Source of the DNA: Rhodothermales bacterium
Lineage (GTDB): Bacteria; Bacteroidota; Rhodothermia; Rhodothermales; JAHQVL01
Assembly (NCBI GenBank): GCA_041391505.1
Contig: JAWKNW010000027.1
Span: forward strand, 1-64,000
Direction of reading: 5' to 3'
Length of the DNA stretch: 64,000 nt
Below the pieces are notes generated by a model. It did not search any database and was not told the origin of the DNA. It worked only from the letters and a program-made list of their open reading frames with translations. Positions 18,112 through 27,095 of the stretch are shown one piece after another. The position numbers and the translations under genes were made by a program. Position 1 is the stretch's first letter. Each line of letters starts with the position of its first letter.

Positions 18112-18936
18112 TCAACGCAGCACGAGGAGCGGCTTGCTGACCTTGCGGGTCGGCGTGCTCAATTCGTAGAAGTATACGCCTGAAGGCAGCCCGTCGGGCG
18201 TCAGCACATGCTGGTGAGGCCCGGCCGCCGGCGTGCCCAGCGACTCCTGATGCACGCGCCGGCCCTGCGCGTCGTAGAGCGCGAGGGTAAGCGGTTCGGG
18301 GCGTTCGACGGAGAAGGCGATCGTTGTCGACGAGACTGCGGGGTTGGGATAGGCCGAATCCAGCGCGAAGGCAGGAAGCGGGTCAACGTCCTCGATGCCG
18401 ACGCGAACCGGCACCGTCGTGCTGGTCGTGTACACCCGGTCGCCGAAACGCGTGCCGCTGCCGTTGGAGGCGATGCCGGCCGCATAGATGATGATGTCTC
18501 CGGGGCTGGTATCCGGCGCCACCCATTTGAGCGTCCACGACCCCGAATCGGTGCTCTCGAGCACCTTGCTGTGGGTCACGTAGTCGCCGATGGCGTCCGA
18601 GAATTTGGTATTGGGGGCGAGGAGGAGCCGGCCCGTGTTGCCGAAGTTGCTCGCCTTCTTGACGGTGACCTGAAAGCCGAAGACACTGCGCCCCGTCTCG
18701 GCGACCGTCACGGTGAGGTTGAGCGTGTCACCCGGTTCAAAACGATCCGGCGTCGTTACCGTAACGGAGCCGGGGCCTGAATTGGGGGTGCCATCGTCGT
18801 GACAGCCGCTGGTGGCGCAGGTGTCGTTCCCGGGGGCGCCGGTCCGCCGGGCCTCGGCGCCGTCCTTCTCCGTATGGGCGATGATCGGGAAAAAAAGAAT
18901 GGCGATAACGAGGGGCGCTAAAGCAAGTCGTTTCAT
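18112..18936 (-). CDS. secreted choice-of-anchor V (reeler-like) domain protein with T9SS sorting domain
   Basis: 274 residues from ATG 18936 (MKRLALAPLVIAILFFPIIAHTEKDG). After the signal peptide comes NDTCATSGCHDDGTPNSGPGSVTVTTPDRFEPG, the start of the choice-of-anchor V/reeler-like beta domain found in Bacteroidota surface proteins, with a CxxxxCH pair. The last 80 residues (SAYPNPAVSSTTIAFSV, LYDAQGRRVHQESLG, LPSGVYFYELST, KPLLVLR) are a type A T9SS sorting domain, so the protein is expected to be exported through SprA and anchored or released at the surface. Confidence 0.85.
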   Translation of the reverse strand: MKRLALAPLVIAILFFPIIAHTEKDGAEARRTGAPGNDTCATSGCHDDGTPNSGPGSVTVTTPDRFEPGDTLNLTVTVAETGRSVFGFQVTVKKASNFGNTGRLLLAPNTKFSDAIGDYVTHSKVLESTDSGSWTLKWVAPDTSPGDIIIYAAGIASNGSGTRFGDRVYTTSTTVPVRVGIEDVDPLPAFALDSAYPNPAVSSTTIAFSVERPEPLTLALYDAQGRRVHQESLGTPAAGPHQHVLTPDGLPSGVYFYELSTPTRKVSKPLLVLR

Positions 18937-19062
18937 GATGTCGGTATGGCTTGGGGGGCCTCGGGCGATGGGTAGGTCCTCGCCGGGAAGGGCGGATGCG
19001 AGGATGGAGGGATGCCCCAACCGATTACAAAAGCCATACCATCTGCCGGCCCCGCCGGCCGA

Positions 19063-19530
19063 TCACGACGCCGCCTGTGCGATCTCTTCGAGCAAGGCGA
19101 TCTTGACGCCTTCCACGGCATCGTCGGCGACCTTCTCCATCGGCGCGTCGCCCCAGAGGCGCTCGAGGTCGTAGAAGGACCGCTTCTCGGGCGAGAAGAC
19201 GTGCACGACCAGGTCGACATAATCGAGCAACACCCACTGCAAGCCGGCGTAGCCCTCCACGTGCCACGGGCGTTCCTCCGTCTGCTCCTTCACGCTCTCG
19301 CGCACGGCATCGACGATGGCCTTGATCTGCAGATCCGACGTCCCGGTGCACAGCACGAACAGATCGGCGACGCCGCTGACGGACCGCATGTCCATGATGA
19401 CGACGTCCTCCCCCTTTTTCGAGAGGATCGCCTCGACGGCGATGGCGGCGAGTTGATGGACCGGTGCGGGCGTCCGGCGTTTCTTTTCCGGCGTTCGTTT
19501 CGGGATCAGTTCGGTCTTTTTAGAAGGCAT
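19063..19530 (-). CDS. rsfS: ribosome silencing factor RsfS
   Basis: 155 residues. RsfS binds ribosomal protein L14 and blocks 50S/30S joining when nutrients are short. The family core is clear: EAILSKKGEDVVIMDMRSVSGVADLFVLCTGTSDLQIKAI, then HVEGYAGLQWVLLDYVDLVVHVFSPEKRSFYDLERLWGDAP. A basic 25-residue N-terminal extension precedes it. The gene follows the LytR_C gene by eight bases, so the two are almost certainly cotranscribed. Confidence 0.93.
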   Translation of the reverse strand: MPSKKTELIPKRTPEKKRRTPAPVHQLAAIAVEAILSKKGEDVVIMDMRSVSGVADLFVLCTGTSDLQIKAIVDAVRESVKEQTEERPWHVEGYAGLQWVLLDYVDLVVHVFSPEKRSFYDLERLWGDAPMEKVADDAVEGVKIALLEEIAQAAS

Positions 19531-19538
19531 ACGGAGTC

Positions 19539-20006
19539 TTACTCTTGAAAAGGCTTGAGCGTGGCGTAATCACGGCCTATGATCACGGTGGCATCGAGGT
19601 ATTCCTGGGGCTTGATATCCTGAAGCACCCGCTCTTCGGAAATCCCGATGGCGTTGGCAAGTTTTTTGGCGGCGTCGAGGTCGCCGACCCGATCGTAGAC
19701 GATCGAATATTCCTGATCGAATGGCGGCAAATCGCCCACTTCGACCACATCGAACCCGCGATGCCGCAAAAAGCTCGTCATGGTGGAAGCCAGGCCGGCC
19801 ACGCCGCACCCGTTGCGGACTTCGATCTGGAGCACCGGCCCGACCAGATGGCCCGGATTTTCTTCGCGGATCGGATCGGCGGCGGGGAAGATGATCCGGG
19901 TGACCAGCGCGTAGACCAGGATCAGCGCGGCTCCGCCGAGGACGACGAGCGAGACGTTGAGCGCGCCCTGAGGGGCTTTGGCGGGGGGTGTAGCTTGATC
20001 GGCCAT
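19539..20006 (-). CDS. LytR C-terminal domain membrane protein
   Basis: 155 residues from ATG 20006 (MADQATPPAK). One N-terminal membrane helix (VSLVVLGGAALILVYALVTRIIF) is followed by an extracytoplasmic LytR_C domain: VLQIEVRNGCGVAGLASTMTSFLRHRGFDVVEVGD. The domain is otherwise found at the end of LytR-CpsA-Psr cell-wall enzymes; stand-alone versions are of unknown function but frequently precede rsfS, as here. An in-frame ATG at 20036 also exists, but it abuts the U-tract of the terminator of the gene before it, so the later start is preferred. Confidence 0.82.
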   Translation of the reverse strand: MADQATPPAKAPQGALNVSLVVLGGAALILVYALVTRIIFPAADPIREENPGHLVGPVLQIEVRNGCGVAGLASTMTSFLRHRGFDVVEVGDLPPFDQEYSIVYDRVGDLDAAKKLANAIGISEERVLQDIKPQEYLDATVIIGRDYATLKPFQE

Positions 20007-20039
20007 CACACGTTGCGTCCGTACCGGATCTTCCATCAA

Positions 20040-20073
20040 CAAAACGCGGCACATCCGTCGCCGGATATGCCGC
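20040..20073 (-). terminator. intrinsic terminator between surface-protein gene and LytR_C gene
   Basis: On the minus strand a stem of 12-base arms (plus coordinates 20046-20057 and 20062-20073, one mismatch, four-base loop) is followed by GTTTTGTTG. It lies about 40 bases after the stop of the gene at 20114-20674. Confidence 0.65.
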
Positions 20074-20113
20074 GCCTTACTCGACTATTCGTTCCAGCAT
20101 CAACTACGGGCAT

Positions 20114-20674
20114 TTAGCGCGCGGAATCGTTCCAGAAGAGATCGTTCGTTCCGCGGTAGAAGCCCATCTGGCTTCGCGATCCGTAGCCGTAGGGGTTGTA
20201 GTAGCCGTATGGGCTGGCGTACGATCCGTACGGGCTCTGGCGGAAGGAAAGGTGCAGCTGCACGTTTTCCGACGGGCGGTACGCGACTTCCGCATTACGC
20301 AGGAAGACGCGGGCGTCGCCGTTCTGGCCGCCGGCGAAGTTGCTGCTGTTCAGGTTGCCGGCGTTCGGCGAGTAGGCCACGCTCACATCGACGCGAGCGG
20401 CCAGCTTCTGGCTGAACTGCCACATCATGCTGTTCGTGAACATGCCCATCGACGTCGTCTGGCCGCCGAAGGAGCCGGCGGAGAACTCGGCCGACTGGCT
20501 CATGCGGAAATGGGACTTGTCGAACAGCTGGTTCAACGCAAAGCCCGATTTGTGCGTGTCGTACAGGCTCGCGGGCGCGCGCTTGTCGAGTGCGGTCTCA
20601 CGTAACTGCGCTTGAGCCGGCGCCGCGAAGCCCAGCAAAACAATGAAGCAGGCAAGAAATAACGTGTTCCGCAT
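20114..20674 (-). CDS. secreted hypothetical protein, Gly/Tyr-rich C terminus
   Basis: 186 residues with a clear signal peptide (MRNTLFLACFIVLLGFAAPAQAQ). The central part has strand-like segments (MSQSAEFSAGSFGGQTTSMGMF, KLAARVDVSVAYSPNAG) and the tail is rich in Tyr, Gly, Ser and Pro (SPYGSYASPYGYYNPYGYGS). It is probably periplasmic or at the outer membrane. No family recognised. Confidence 0.7.
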   Translation of the reverse strand: MRNTLFLACFIVLLGFAAPAQAQLRETALDKRAPASLYDTHKSGFALNQLFDKSHFRMSQSAEFSAGSFGGQTTSMGMFTNSMMWQFSQKLAARVDVSVAYSPNAGNLNSSNFAGGQNGDARVFLRNAEVAYRPSENVQLHLSFRQSPYGSYASPYGYYNPYGYGSRSQMGFYRGTNDLFWNDSAR

Positions 20675-20921
20675 AACGGCCGTGGGCTAAACGTGGATTC
20701 GTGGTGAAGCGTAGTATACGCTCGCCGTCCATCGATTTCAACTACCGCACAGGGCAGCTTTTGTTCTCCATCGACGGTTCGCGAATTTTGGGCGAGATTG
20801 CACCCATCTCTTCACAATCGGTAGTTTCGCAGAGCATATTAAACCGGGATCCCGTTCGCGGGACGCGGGTCTCTGTGCCTTACTACCCTGTACCTGGAAC
20901 GTACGCGTACCCTCTTTTCGT

Positions 20922-21935
20922 ATGCCGGCTGAGCCTTTAATTCTGGGAATCGAAAGCTCCTGCGACGATACCGCCGCCGCCGTGGCGCGGGGTCCCGCGC
21001 TGTTGAGCAGCGTCATCTCGTCCCAATGGATCCATACCCAGTATGGCGGCGTCGTGCCCGAGCTGGCGTCGCGGGCGCATCAGCGCCTCATCGTGCCGAT
21101 CGTGGAGACGGCGCTGCGGGATGCCGGCGTGACGCAGACCGACCTCGACGCCGTCGCGGTCACCTACGGCCCGGGCCTCGCCGGCTCGCTCCTCGTCGGT
21201 CTCAGCTTCGCCAAGGCCCTGGCGCTGGCGCTCGATATCCCCCTCATCGGCGTGAATCACCTCGAAGGCCACATCTATTCGGCGCGCATCGAAGCTCCGC
21301 ATCCCCCGTTTCCGTACCTGTGCCTCATCGTTTCCGGCGGGCACACGCAGCTGGTGGTGGTAGAGGACGGCTTCACGCACCGGCTCCTGGGCAAGACGCG
21401 CGACGACGCGGCCGGCGAAGCGTTCGACAAGGTCGCCAAGCTGCTCGGTCTCGGCTATCCCGGCGGGCCGGAAATCGATCGGCGGGCGCGCGAAGGCGAT
21501 CCGCGTTTCCATGCCTTCCCCCGGCCCCGCCTCGGTCCGTACGAGTTTTCCTTCAGTGGCCTGAAAACGTCGGTCTTGTATTTCCTCAATGCGTTCGCCC
21601 CCGAGGAGCGCCGGCTTTTCCTCGAGGAGCACATGGCGGATCTGTGCGCCTCGTTTCAACAGGCGATCATCGACGTGCTGATCGCGGCGCTCCGCGACGC
21701 GGTGGCGGAAACGGGTATCCGGCATGCCGCGATCGTCGGCGGCGTCTCTGCCAACAGTGCGCTCCGGGCCGCCGCCGCCGAGGCCGCTGCAGGGGACGGA
21801 TTTTCGCTGTACATTCCCCCTCTCGCTTACTGTATGGACAATGCCGCGATGATCGCGATCACGGGGTATTACAAACATCGAGCGGGGCGGCACAGCCCCC
21901 TCACGCTGACCGCCGCGCCCGATATGGCCGTATGA
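20922..21935 (+). CDS. tsaD: tRNA N6-adenosine threonylcarbamoyltransferase TsaD
   Basis: 337 residues. TsaD transfers threonylcarbamoyl from its adenylate to A37 of ANN-decoding tRNAs. Visible are the ASKHA nucleotide-binding start LGIESSCDDTAAAV, YGGVVPELASRAH, the metal-binding HLEGH with His113 and His117, the phosphate motif SGGHTQLV, and GGVSANSALR near the C terminus. Full length for the family. It is the first gene of a likely plus-strand unit with chorismate mutase and mltG. Confidence 0.96.
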   Translation: MPAEPLILGIESSCDDTAAAVARGPALLSSVISSQWIHTQYGGVVPELASRAHQRLIVPIVETALRDAGVTQTDLDAVAVTYGPGLAGSLLVGLSFAKALALALDIPLIGVNHLEGHIYSARIEAPHPPFPYLCLIVSGGHTQLVVVEDGFTHRLLGKTRDDAAGEAFDKVAKLLGLGYPGGPEIDRRAREGDPRFHAFPRPRLGPYEFSFSGLKTSVLYFLNAFAPEERRLFLEEHMADLCASFQQAIIDVLIAALRDAVAETGIRHAAIVGGVSANSALRAAAAEAAAGDGFSLYIPPLAYCMDNAAMIAITGYYKHRAGRHSPLTLTAAPDMAV

Positions 21936-22016
21936 ACGCCAGCCGGCCTCCTGCGTGCGGCGCTTCTCCGGCGCCCCCGCGCGAAAACCGACGCCTTCTT
22001 GAACCCGCAGAAACCC

Positions 22017-22385
22017 ATGCTCATTGAAACGGTGCAAGAGCTACTGGCCCCGCTGGCCAACGGACGCCCCAGCACCCCGCCGTCGCCGACGATGGACGAC
22101 ATTGGCCCCTGGCGCGAATGCATCGACGCACTGGATCGCGCGATCATGCACATGCTCAACGAACGTGTCGTGTGCGCCAACGCCATCGGGCAGATCAAAA
22201 AAGTCAATGGCATGGGCGTTTACGATCCTCGCCGTGAGGAGCGTGTCATCCAGAACGTCCTCGAGCACAACCACGGCCCGCTGACCAACGAAGCGGCCCG
22301 CCGGCTGTTCGAGCGAATCATCGACGAGTCGCGTGCCGCCGAGCGGCACACGTACCAGGCAGACGCTAACGAACCCGAAGAGTGA
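22017..22385 (+). CDS. chorismate mutase type II (AroQ class)
   Basis: 122 residues from ATG 22017 (MLIETVQELLAPLANG). The AroQ helical fold is clear: WRECIDALDRAIMHMLNERVVCANAIGQIKK, then GVYDPRREERVIQNVL and LTNEAARRLFERIIDESRAAE. It converts chorismate to prephenate for Phe/Tyr synthesis. It is monofunctional, with a roughly 25-residue extension before the core. An alternative TTG start lies 18 bases earlier. The stop overlaps the start of mltG, implying translational coupling. Confidence 0.87.
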   Translation: MLIETVQELLAPLANGRPSTPPSPTMDDIGPWRECIDALDRAIMHMLNERVVCANAIGQIKKVNGMGVYDPRREERVIQNVLEHNHGPLTNEAARRLFERIIDESRAAERHTYQADANEPEE

Positions 22386-23452
22386 TGCGGAAAAAGCTCT
22401 TGTATGCGTCCATACCCGTCGCCCTGCTCCTGCTCGGAGCCGCCGCGTTCGGTTACTGGGTGGTTTTCGGAACCAATACGCCGGCCTTCGAGGGCGAGCG
22501 CAGCGTCAAGATCCCGCCGGGGTCTTCGTTCGAGGCGGCGCAGGATTCGCTCGTCGCCGCCGGCCTGCTGGAACGCCCGTGGAGTTTTTCGATGATGGCG
22601 TCCGCCACCGGCTGGGGTGACCAGATCAAGGCCGGCCACTACCAGTTCGCGTCGGGCAAGTCGAACCGCGATCTGCTTGATGTGCTTCGGCGCGGCCTGC
22701 AGGCTCCCGTGCGCATCACGGTACCGCCGGGCTCCCGCCCCCGGATCGTGGCCGAGGCCATCGCCGGCCGCATGAACTTTCCGCCGGAAGACTTTCTCGC
22801 CGCCCTGTCCGATTCGTCGCTCGCGGCCGAACTGGGTACGGATACGACCCGTCTGTTCAGCTACATGCTGCCGGAAACGTACTTCGTGTACTGGTTGACC
22901 GACGCCCGCGCGGTCGTCAAGAAGATCAAGGGCGAGTTCGATCAGTTTTTTACGGCGGAGATGCGCGCGGCGGCGGAGAAGCGAAACCTGTCCGTCGACG
23001 ATGTCCTGACCGTCGCGTCGATCGTCGAGTGGGAAACCAACCACGACCCTGAAAAGCCCCGCATCGCGGGCGTCTACCTCAACCGGCTGCGCGATGGATG
23101 GCGTCTCGATGCGGATCCCACCATCCAGTATGCCCTGCTGCAGCTCGAAGGGCAGCGACGCCGGCTCTTTTTCAAGGATTACCAGCTCAACCACCCCTAC
23201 AACACCTACAAATACCGGGGACTGCCGCCGGGGCCCATCAATAACCCGTCACGCACGTCCATCGAGGCGGTCGTCCATCCTGAGGCCCACAAATTCATGT
23301 TCTTCGTGGCCCTGGGCGACGGCACCCACACCTTCACCCGCACCATGAGCGAGCATCGACGCGCCTCGCAGGAATTCTACAACCTGATGCGCAATCGACG
23401 CCGGCAGCAGGCCGCCGAGCAACAGGCCCTGGAAAGCTCGGGTAAGGATTAG
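22385..23452 (+). CDS. mltG: endolytic transglycosylase MltG
   Basis: 355 residues with one N-terminal membrane helix (LLYASIPVALLLLGAAAFGYWVVF). MltG cuts nascent glycan strands and sets their length at the division or elongation machinery. A LysM-like region (KIPPGSSFEAAQDSLVAAGLL) is followed by the YceG catalytic domain: VASIVEWETNHDPEKPRIAGVYLNRL, with the catalytic Glu in this motif (residue 215), DADPTIQYAL, and YNTYKYRGLPPGPINNPSR. ATG at 22385 overlaps the chorismate mutase TGA; GTG 22382 is in frame just before it. Confidence 0.94.
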   Translation: MRKKLLYASIPVALLLLGAAAFGYWVVFGTNTPAFEGERSVKIPPGSSFEAAQDSLVAAGLLERPWSFSMMASATGWGDQIKAGHYQFASGKSNRDLLDVLRRGLQAPVRITVPPGSRPRIVAEAIAGRMNFPPEDFLAALSDSSLAAELGTDTTRLFSYMLPETYFVYWLTDARAVVKKIKGEFDQFFTAEMRAAAEKRNLSVDDVLTVASIVEWETNHDPEKPRIAGVYLNRLRDGWRLDADPTIQYALLQLEGQRRRLFFKDYQLNHPYNTYKYRGLPPGPINNPSRTSIEAVVHPEAHKFMFFVALGDGTHTFTRTMSEHRRASQEFYNLMRNRRRQQAAEQQALESSGKD

Positions 23453-23522
23453 GGTTCAATGTTCAAGGCTCAAGGTTCAAGGGCCATACATCCCTCGAAC
23501 CTTGAGCCTTGAACATTGAACC
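23453..23522. terminator. 31-bp inverted repeat between convergent genes (TTGAACC family)
   Basis: Arms at 23453-23483 and 23492-23522 are complementary over 31 bases with one mismatch and an eight-base loop. They consist of repeated TTGAACC/GGTTCAA heptads. The element fills the gap between mltG and the convergent porin gene and probably ends transcription from both sides, though it lacks a T-run. Confidence 0.75.
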
Positions 23523-23529
23523 TCAAACC

Positions 23530-25095
23530 CTACAGCAGAATGTTCAGGCCCACCATGAACTGGTCGCGCTTGACGATTTCCTGCACGGTGTAGTCGACGA
23601 AGTCGGGCAGGTACTGGTCGTCCTGGCGCTCGCGCATCCAGCCGAAGTCGATCTCCAGCTTGTCGGAGAAGCGGTAGCCGAAGCCGGCGGAGATATAGGT
23701 TTTGCTGCGATCGATCGTGCCGGCGTCGGCGTTACGGATGCCGGGATCGATCGGATCCGGGTAAAACGCCACCCCGCCGCGAACCCTGAACGCATCAAAC
23801 TGATACTCGAGTCCGACACGGGTATTGAGCACGGGCTGGAAGTTGTCGCGGATCGTCCGGTTCAGCTCCTGGAAATAATCCTGATCCAGCGAGGCGTCCA
23901 TCTCCAGCTGCGACCAGTCCACGAATTCGACGTCGCCGAGGATATTGAAGCCCGCATTCGAATAGCTCAGGCCGGCGCCAAAGCGCCACGGCGTCCTGAT
24001 TTCGTACTCGAACGTGCCGCGGCCGATGTCGCCGGGCTGGCCGCCGTACGACAGGGAGCCGCCGTTGTCGAAATCGGTGGTGATGATGGTGTCGAAGTCT
24101 TCGTCGACCCGGTAGAAGGTCGGCGTCTCCAGCGTGAGGCCGACACGCATGCCCGAGCCGGCGTCCGCCGACACGCCGAGCCGGAGGTTGGCGCCGAGCA
24201 GGTCGGACTTGAAGCGCTCATTATACGTGACCCGATCGAAACCGCTGAAGGCCCGATCGCCGTCGAGGACGACATACAGATCTTCCGTGTTCTCGCCGTT
24301 GACATCGTACTCCTCGAAGAGGCTGTCGAACTCGTACGTGCCGAAGGAGAAGTTGAGGCCGACGCCGACCATGACGCCCCTCGCCGCCTCCATCGCGCCG
24401 CCGAAGCTGAGCTCTTTCAGGGTGCCTTCCTGGAGCACGTCGCCCGTCTGTTCGATCGTAGAGCCGGGATTCACGGCCTGATAGAAGAGGTCGTTCGGCG
24501 TGCCCACGTTTTCGCCCAGGAATTCGATGGCTCCGCCGAGATACGCGATTTCGGGGAGGTCCGCAAAAAAGCGGGGCGAGAAGACGCCGTTATCGTCGAC
24601 CACCTCGAACTCATCGGAGAAAGGCAGAAGGACATCGGTGATCGACCCGTCGCCGTTCAGTCCGGTGAAGCCGAGCGAACGATCGTAGGTCTGCGTCTGA
24701 TGGAACGATGCGCCGATGACGAACGCGCCCTGGCGCGTCGGCATTTTGTAGAGCGCCGCGAGATTGCCCAGCCGCTGCTTGGTGAGGTCGTCCTCGAACG
24801 CATTGCCAAACCCGTTGCGATCGACCAGCGACTCATCCTTGGCCGACAGGAAGCTGAGGCCGCCCGTGAACTGTGACTGACGCAGCCAGCCCAGGCCGGC
24901 CGGGTTGTTGTAGAACGCCGACACGTCGGCCAGGCCGCTGATGCCGGCCCCGGCCAGACCCAGCGAGCGGGGACCGATGGCCGGGCTGCGCTGGGTGAAC
25001 AGGAGTGCATCCTCCGCGGTTTGCGCGGCGGCGGGCCGCGCCATGCCGGCGGCGGCCACGAAGAAAAGGATCGCTACGGCGCGGAGTGACCACAT
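23530..25095 (-). CDS. OmpP1/FadL/TodX-like outer-membrane transport protein
   Basis: 521 residues from ATG 25095 (MWSLRAVAILFFVAAAG), signal peptide ending AAAQ. The mature N terminus GPRSLGLAGAGISGLADVSAFYNNPAGLGWL is the hallmark of FadL-type barrels and related PorV-like proteins, and is followed by strand-rich sequence to the C terminus (FMVGLNILL). FadL proteins pass hydrophobic molecules; PorV-like ones shuttle T9SS cargo. Sequence alone does not separate these, but the length favours the OmpP1 type. Extra N-terminal residues from an ATG at 25149 are unlikely. Confidence 0.82.
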   Translation of the reverse strand: MWSLRAVAILFFVAAAGMARPAAAQTAEDALLFTQRSPAIGPRSLGLAGAGISGLADVSAFYNNPAGLGWLRQSQFTGGLSFLSAKDESLVDRNGFGNAFEDDLTKQRLGNLAALYKMPTRQGAFVIGASFHQTQTYDRSLGFTGLNGDGSITDVLLPFSDEFEVVDDNGVFSPRFFADLPEIAYLGGAIEFLGENVGTPNDLFYQAVNPGSTIEQTGDVLQEGTLKELSFGGAMEAARGVMVGVGLNFSFGTYEFDSLFEEYDVNGENTEDLYVVLDGDRAFSGFDRVTYNERFKSDLLGANLRLGVSADAGSGMRVGLTLETPTFYRVDEDFDTIITTDFDNGGSLSYGGQPGDIGRGTFEYEIRTPWRFGAGLSYSNAGFNILGDVEFVDWSQLEMDASLDQDYFQELNRTIRDNFQPVLNTRVGLEYQFDAFRVRGGVAFYPDPIDPGIRNADAGTIDRSKTYISAGFGYRFSDKLEIDFGWMRERQDDQYLPDFVDYTVQEIVKRDQFMVGLNILL

Positions 25096-25195
25096 ACTGT
25101 ACAACCGATGCACTCGCTCAATTCGGGTGGTACGTACTGCGTGTGCCATGAACGTATAACAGGTTTGTTCAGTAAACTGAGGTGGGATAAGGGTA

Positions 25196-25226
25196 CAGAA
25201 AAGGCCCGCGCATCAGCACGGGCCTT
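25196..25226 (-). terminator. intrinsic terminator
   Basis: Arms aaggcccg (25201-25208) and cgggcctt (25219-25226) form a stem; on the minus strand it is followed by TTTTCTGT. It lies about 55 bases downstream of the repetitive lipoprotein gene ending at 25282 and separates it from the porin gene. Confidence 0.8.
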
Positions 25227-25281
25227 ACCCGGCTCAACATACGTTGATCGTTTTCAAAGGAGGTGGAGTACGGCGCGGTGC

Positions 25282-26748
25282 CTAGTTATTACCGCGCCGG
25301 CTCGACGAGCGAGAGCTTCCCGAGCTGCTGCTGGAGCTCCCGCGGCTGCCGCCCGAGCTCGACGAGGAGCGGCCGGCCGAGGACGAACCTCCCGAAGAGC
25401 GACTGGGCGAAGCGCTCGATCCCGAAGAGGAACGCGTCGGAGCGGAACGGGCGCCCGATGAGGGCGACGATGAACGGCTCGGCGAAGCGCTCGATCCCGA
25501 AGAAGAACGCGTCGGGGCGGAACGGGCGCCCGATGAGGGCGACGACGAACGGCTCGGCGAGGCGCTCGATCCCGAAGAAGAACGCGTCGGGGCCGACCGC
25601 GTCGTCGAAGAACCGGAGGAAGAACCCGAGGAAGACGGCCGTCTGTATTCGTCGCTGCCCGAGCGCGTCGTGCCGCGGGACGACGGCGACGAACTGCCCG
25701 ACGATCCGCGGACGGTGCCCGAATCCTCATTGGAACGGGTCGATCCGGAGGAACGCGTGCTGCTGCCCGAGCGCGAGCTGGCGCCATTGGAGACGTCCCG
25801 GCTGCCGCTGGAGCTGCCCGAACGCGTCGTCGTGCGCGTCGACGGGCTGCCGCTGTCGCCCGAACGCGTCGAGGCGCCGGAGCTCGACCGGGTCGTCGAG
25901 CGCGTGGACGGGCTGCTATCGCCCGAGCGCGTCGTCGTGCGCGAGGACGGGCTGCTGTCGCCCGAACGCGTCGTCGTGCGCGTCGAGGCGCCCGAACTGG
26001 ACCGCGTGGTCGAGCGCGTCGTCATATCGTCATCGGTGCGCGTCGTCGTGCGGGTGGTGCCCCGCGACGAGGCGCCCGTGCCGGAACCGGTGCGGGTTAC
26101 GGTGCGCCGGCCCATGTCGCCGCTGTCGCGCAATCCGCTGCGGCCGTTTTCGCCGTACAACCCGGTCGTGCGCCGGCCCGCCGTCAGCAGGCTGCCCCGG
26201 CCCGTGGTGGAGCCGCGCGGCGTGTAGTCGCGACCGCTGTACGTGCCGTGGGCGTAATAGGGCGGGTAGTAGCCGCCACCCCAGTAGCCGCCGTATCCGT
26301 GACCGCCATAGCCATAACGGCCGTAATTCCAGGGCGAATACCAGTAGGAGGAATAGCCCCAGCCGCCGCCGTACCAGGGATCGTAATAGCCTGAGTACCA
26401 CGGATCATAGTAGAAACCGAGCCCGAACGTATAACGCGGCCCGTAAAAGGGATCGTAATACCCGTTGGAGTACCACGGATCGTAGTAGAACCGGCTGAAG
26501 TAGCGGCTGTAGTAGACCGGCTCGTAATAGGTGTAATAGTCGTCGTCTTCGTAATAATGCCGCTCGACGACCGTGCCGTCATCGTATTCCTCGACATCGA
26601 CGTGCGCCGGGCGACGTGCATACTCATCATAATCCGTCGCGGCGAACTGCGTATAGCAGCCGGTGAGACCGACGAGCAGCGCCCCGAGGGCCACCATGCC
26701 GGCGGCATGTCTTGCGGGGCGGCGGAGTGATGTGGAATCGGATTTCAT
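25282..26748 (-). CDS. lipoprotein with Tyr/Gly-rich and Ser/Arg/Thr-rich low-complexity domains
   Basis: 488 residues from ATG 26748 (MKSDSTSLRRPARHAAG). The lipobox is LTGC at about residue 31. Residues about 35-170 are extremely rich in Tyr, Gly, Trp, Asp and Pro with YYDPWYSGYYDPWYGG-type repeats. From about 190 to the end the protein is almost entirely Ser, Thr, Arg and Gly (for example RTTTRSGDSSPS) and includes a 25-residue unit (ARSAPTRSSSGSSASPSRS...) repeated nearly three times. It is probably a disordered surface or matrix protein. No function is known. Strong composition bias makes the antisense strand falsely open as well. Confidence 0.75.
   Translation of the reverse strand: MKSDSTSLRRPARHAAGMVALGALLVGLTGCYTQFAATDYDEYARRPAHVDVEEYDDGTVVERHYYEDDDYYTYYEPVYYSRYFSRFYYDPWYSNGYYDPFYGPRYTFGLGFYYDPWYSGYYDPWYGGGWGYSSYWYSPWNYGRYGYGGHGYGGYWGGGYYPPYYAHGTYSGRDYTPRGSTTGRGSLLTAGRRTTGLYGENGRSGLRDSGDMGRRTVTRTGSGTGASSRGTTRTTTRTDDDMTTRSTTRSSSGASTRTTTRSGDSSPSSRTTTRSGDSSPSTRSTTRSSSGASTRSGDSGSPSTRTTTRSGSSSGSRDVSNGASSRSGSSTRSSGSTRSNEDSGTVRGSSGSSSPSSRGTTRSGSDEYRRPSSSGSSSGSSTTRSAPTRSSSGSSASPSRSSSPSSGARSAPTRSSSGSSASPSRSSSPSSGARSAPTRSSSGSSASPSRSSGGSSSAGRSSSSSGGSRGSSSSSSGSSRSSSRRGNN
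25397..25600 (-). repeat. 75-bp in-frame tandem repeats in the Ser-rich lipoprotein
   Basis: Units at 25397-25471, 25472-25546 and 25547 to about 25600 (partial) differ by a few bases. They encode the 25-residue Ser/Arg unit of the lipoprotein and keep frame. Confidence 0.88.
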
Positions 26749-27095
26749 GACAACACCTTTGTGTGTTTGGGCGGCCAGCGCAACCTGCGGATCGGATCCG
26801 CGCAATGAGGTTCGAACTGGATACAAGGTAAGTACCTGTGTTGAGGGTGTGAGTTTCGCCCGTCTGGCGCGCGTGCCGTTAGCCATCGTATCGAAACACC
26901 ATGCAACCGTATCAAGTTCTAGGGTCGCTTCCAGCCTGCCGACGCGACCCGGTTGTGGATCGGGGTTCGTGGACGTTGAAGCTACCTATTTGCCTGACAA
27001 ATACCAGTCCTTTTCGAAGAAACCGCTTTTACAGCCTCGTTTAGCCGGCATTCCCATCCGGGGCTGTACTGGATTAACATCAATGAGTGTATACA
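26749..27095. other. divergent intergenic region between lipoprotein gene and proS
   Basis: 347 bases with no convincing gene, tRNA or riboswitch. AT-richer stretches near 26980-27090 probably contain the proS promoter. Possible open frames here are short and of poor composition. Confidence 0.5.

Noticed and set aside
23509..24876. 455-codon plus-strand frame opposite the porin
   Set aside because: Shadow frame starting inside the inverted repeat; no domain.
25263..26498. 411-codon plus-strand frame rich in Cys, Arg and Ser opposite the lipoprotein
   Set aside because: Produced by the Tyr/Ser repeat composition of the real gene; no start context and no domain.
26800..26830. T-loop-like ggttcgaact suggesting a tRNA
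   Set aside because: No acceptor stem, D-arm or anticodon arm could be built around it.
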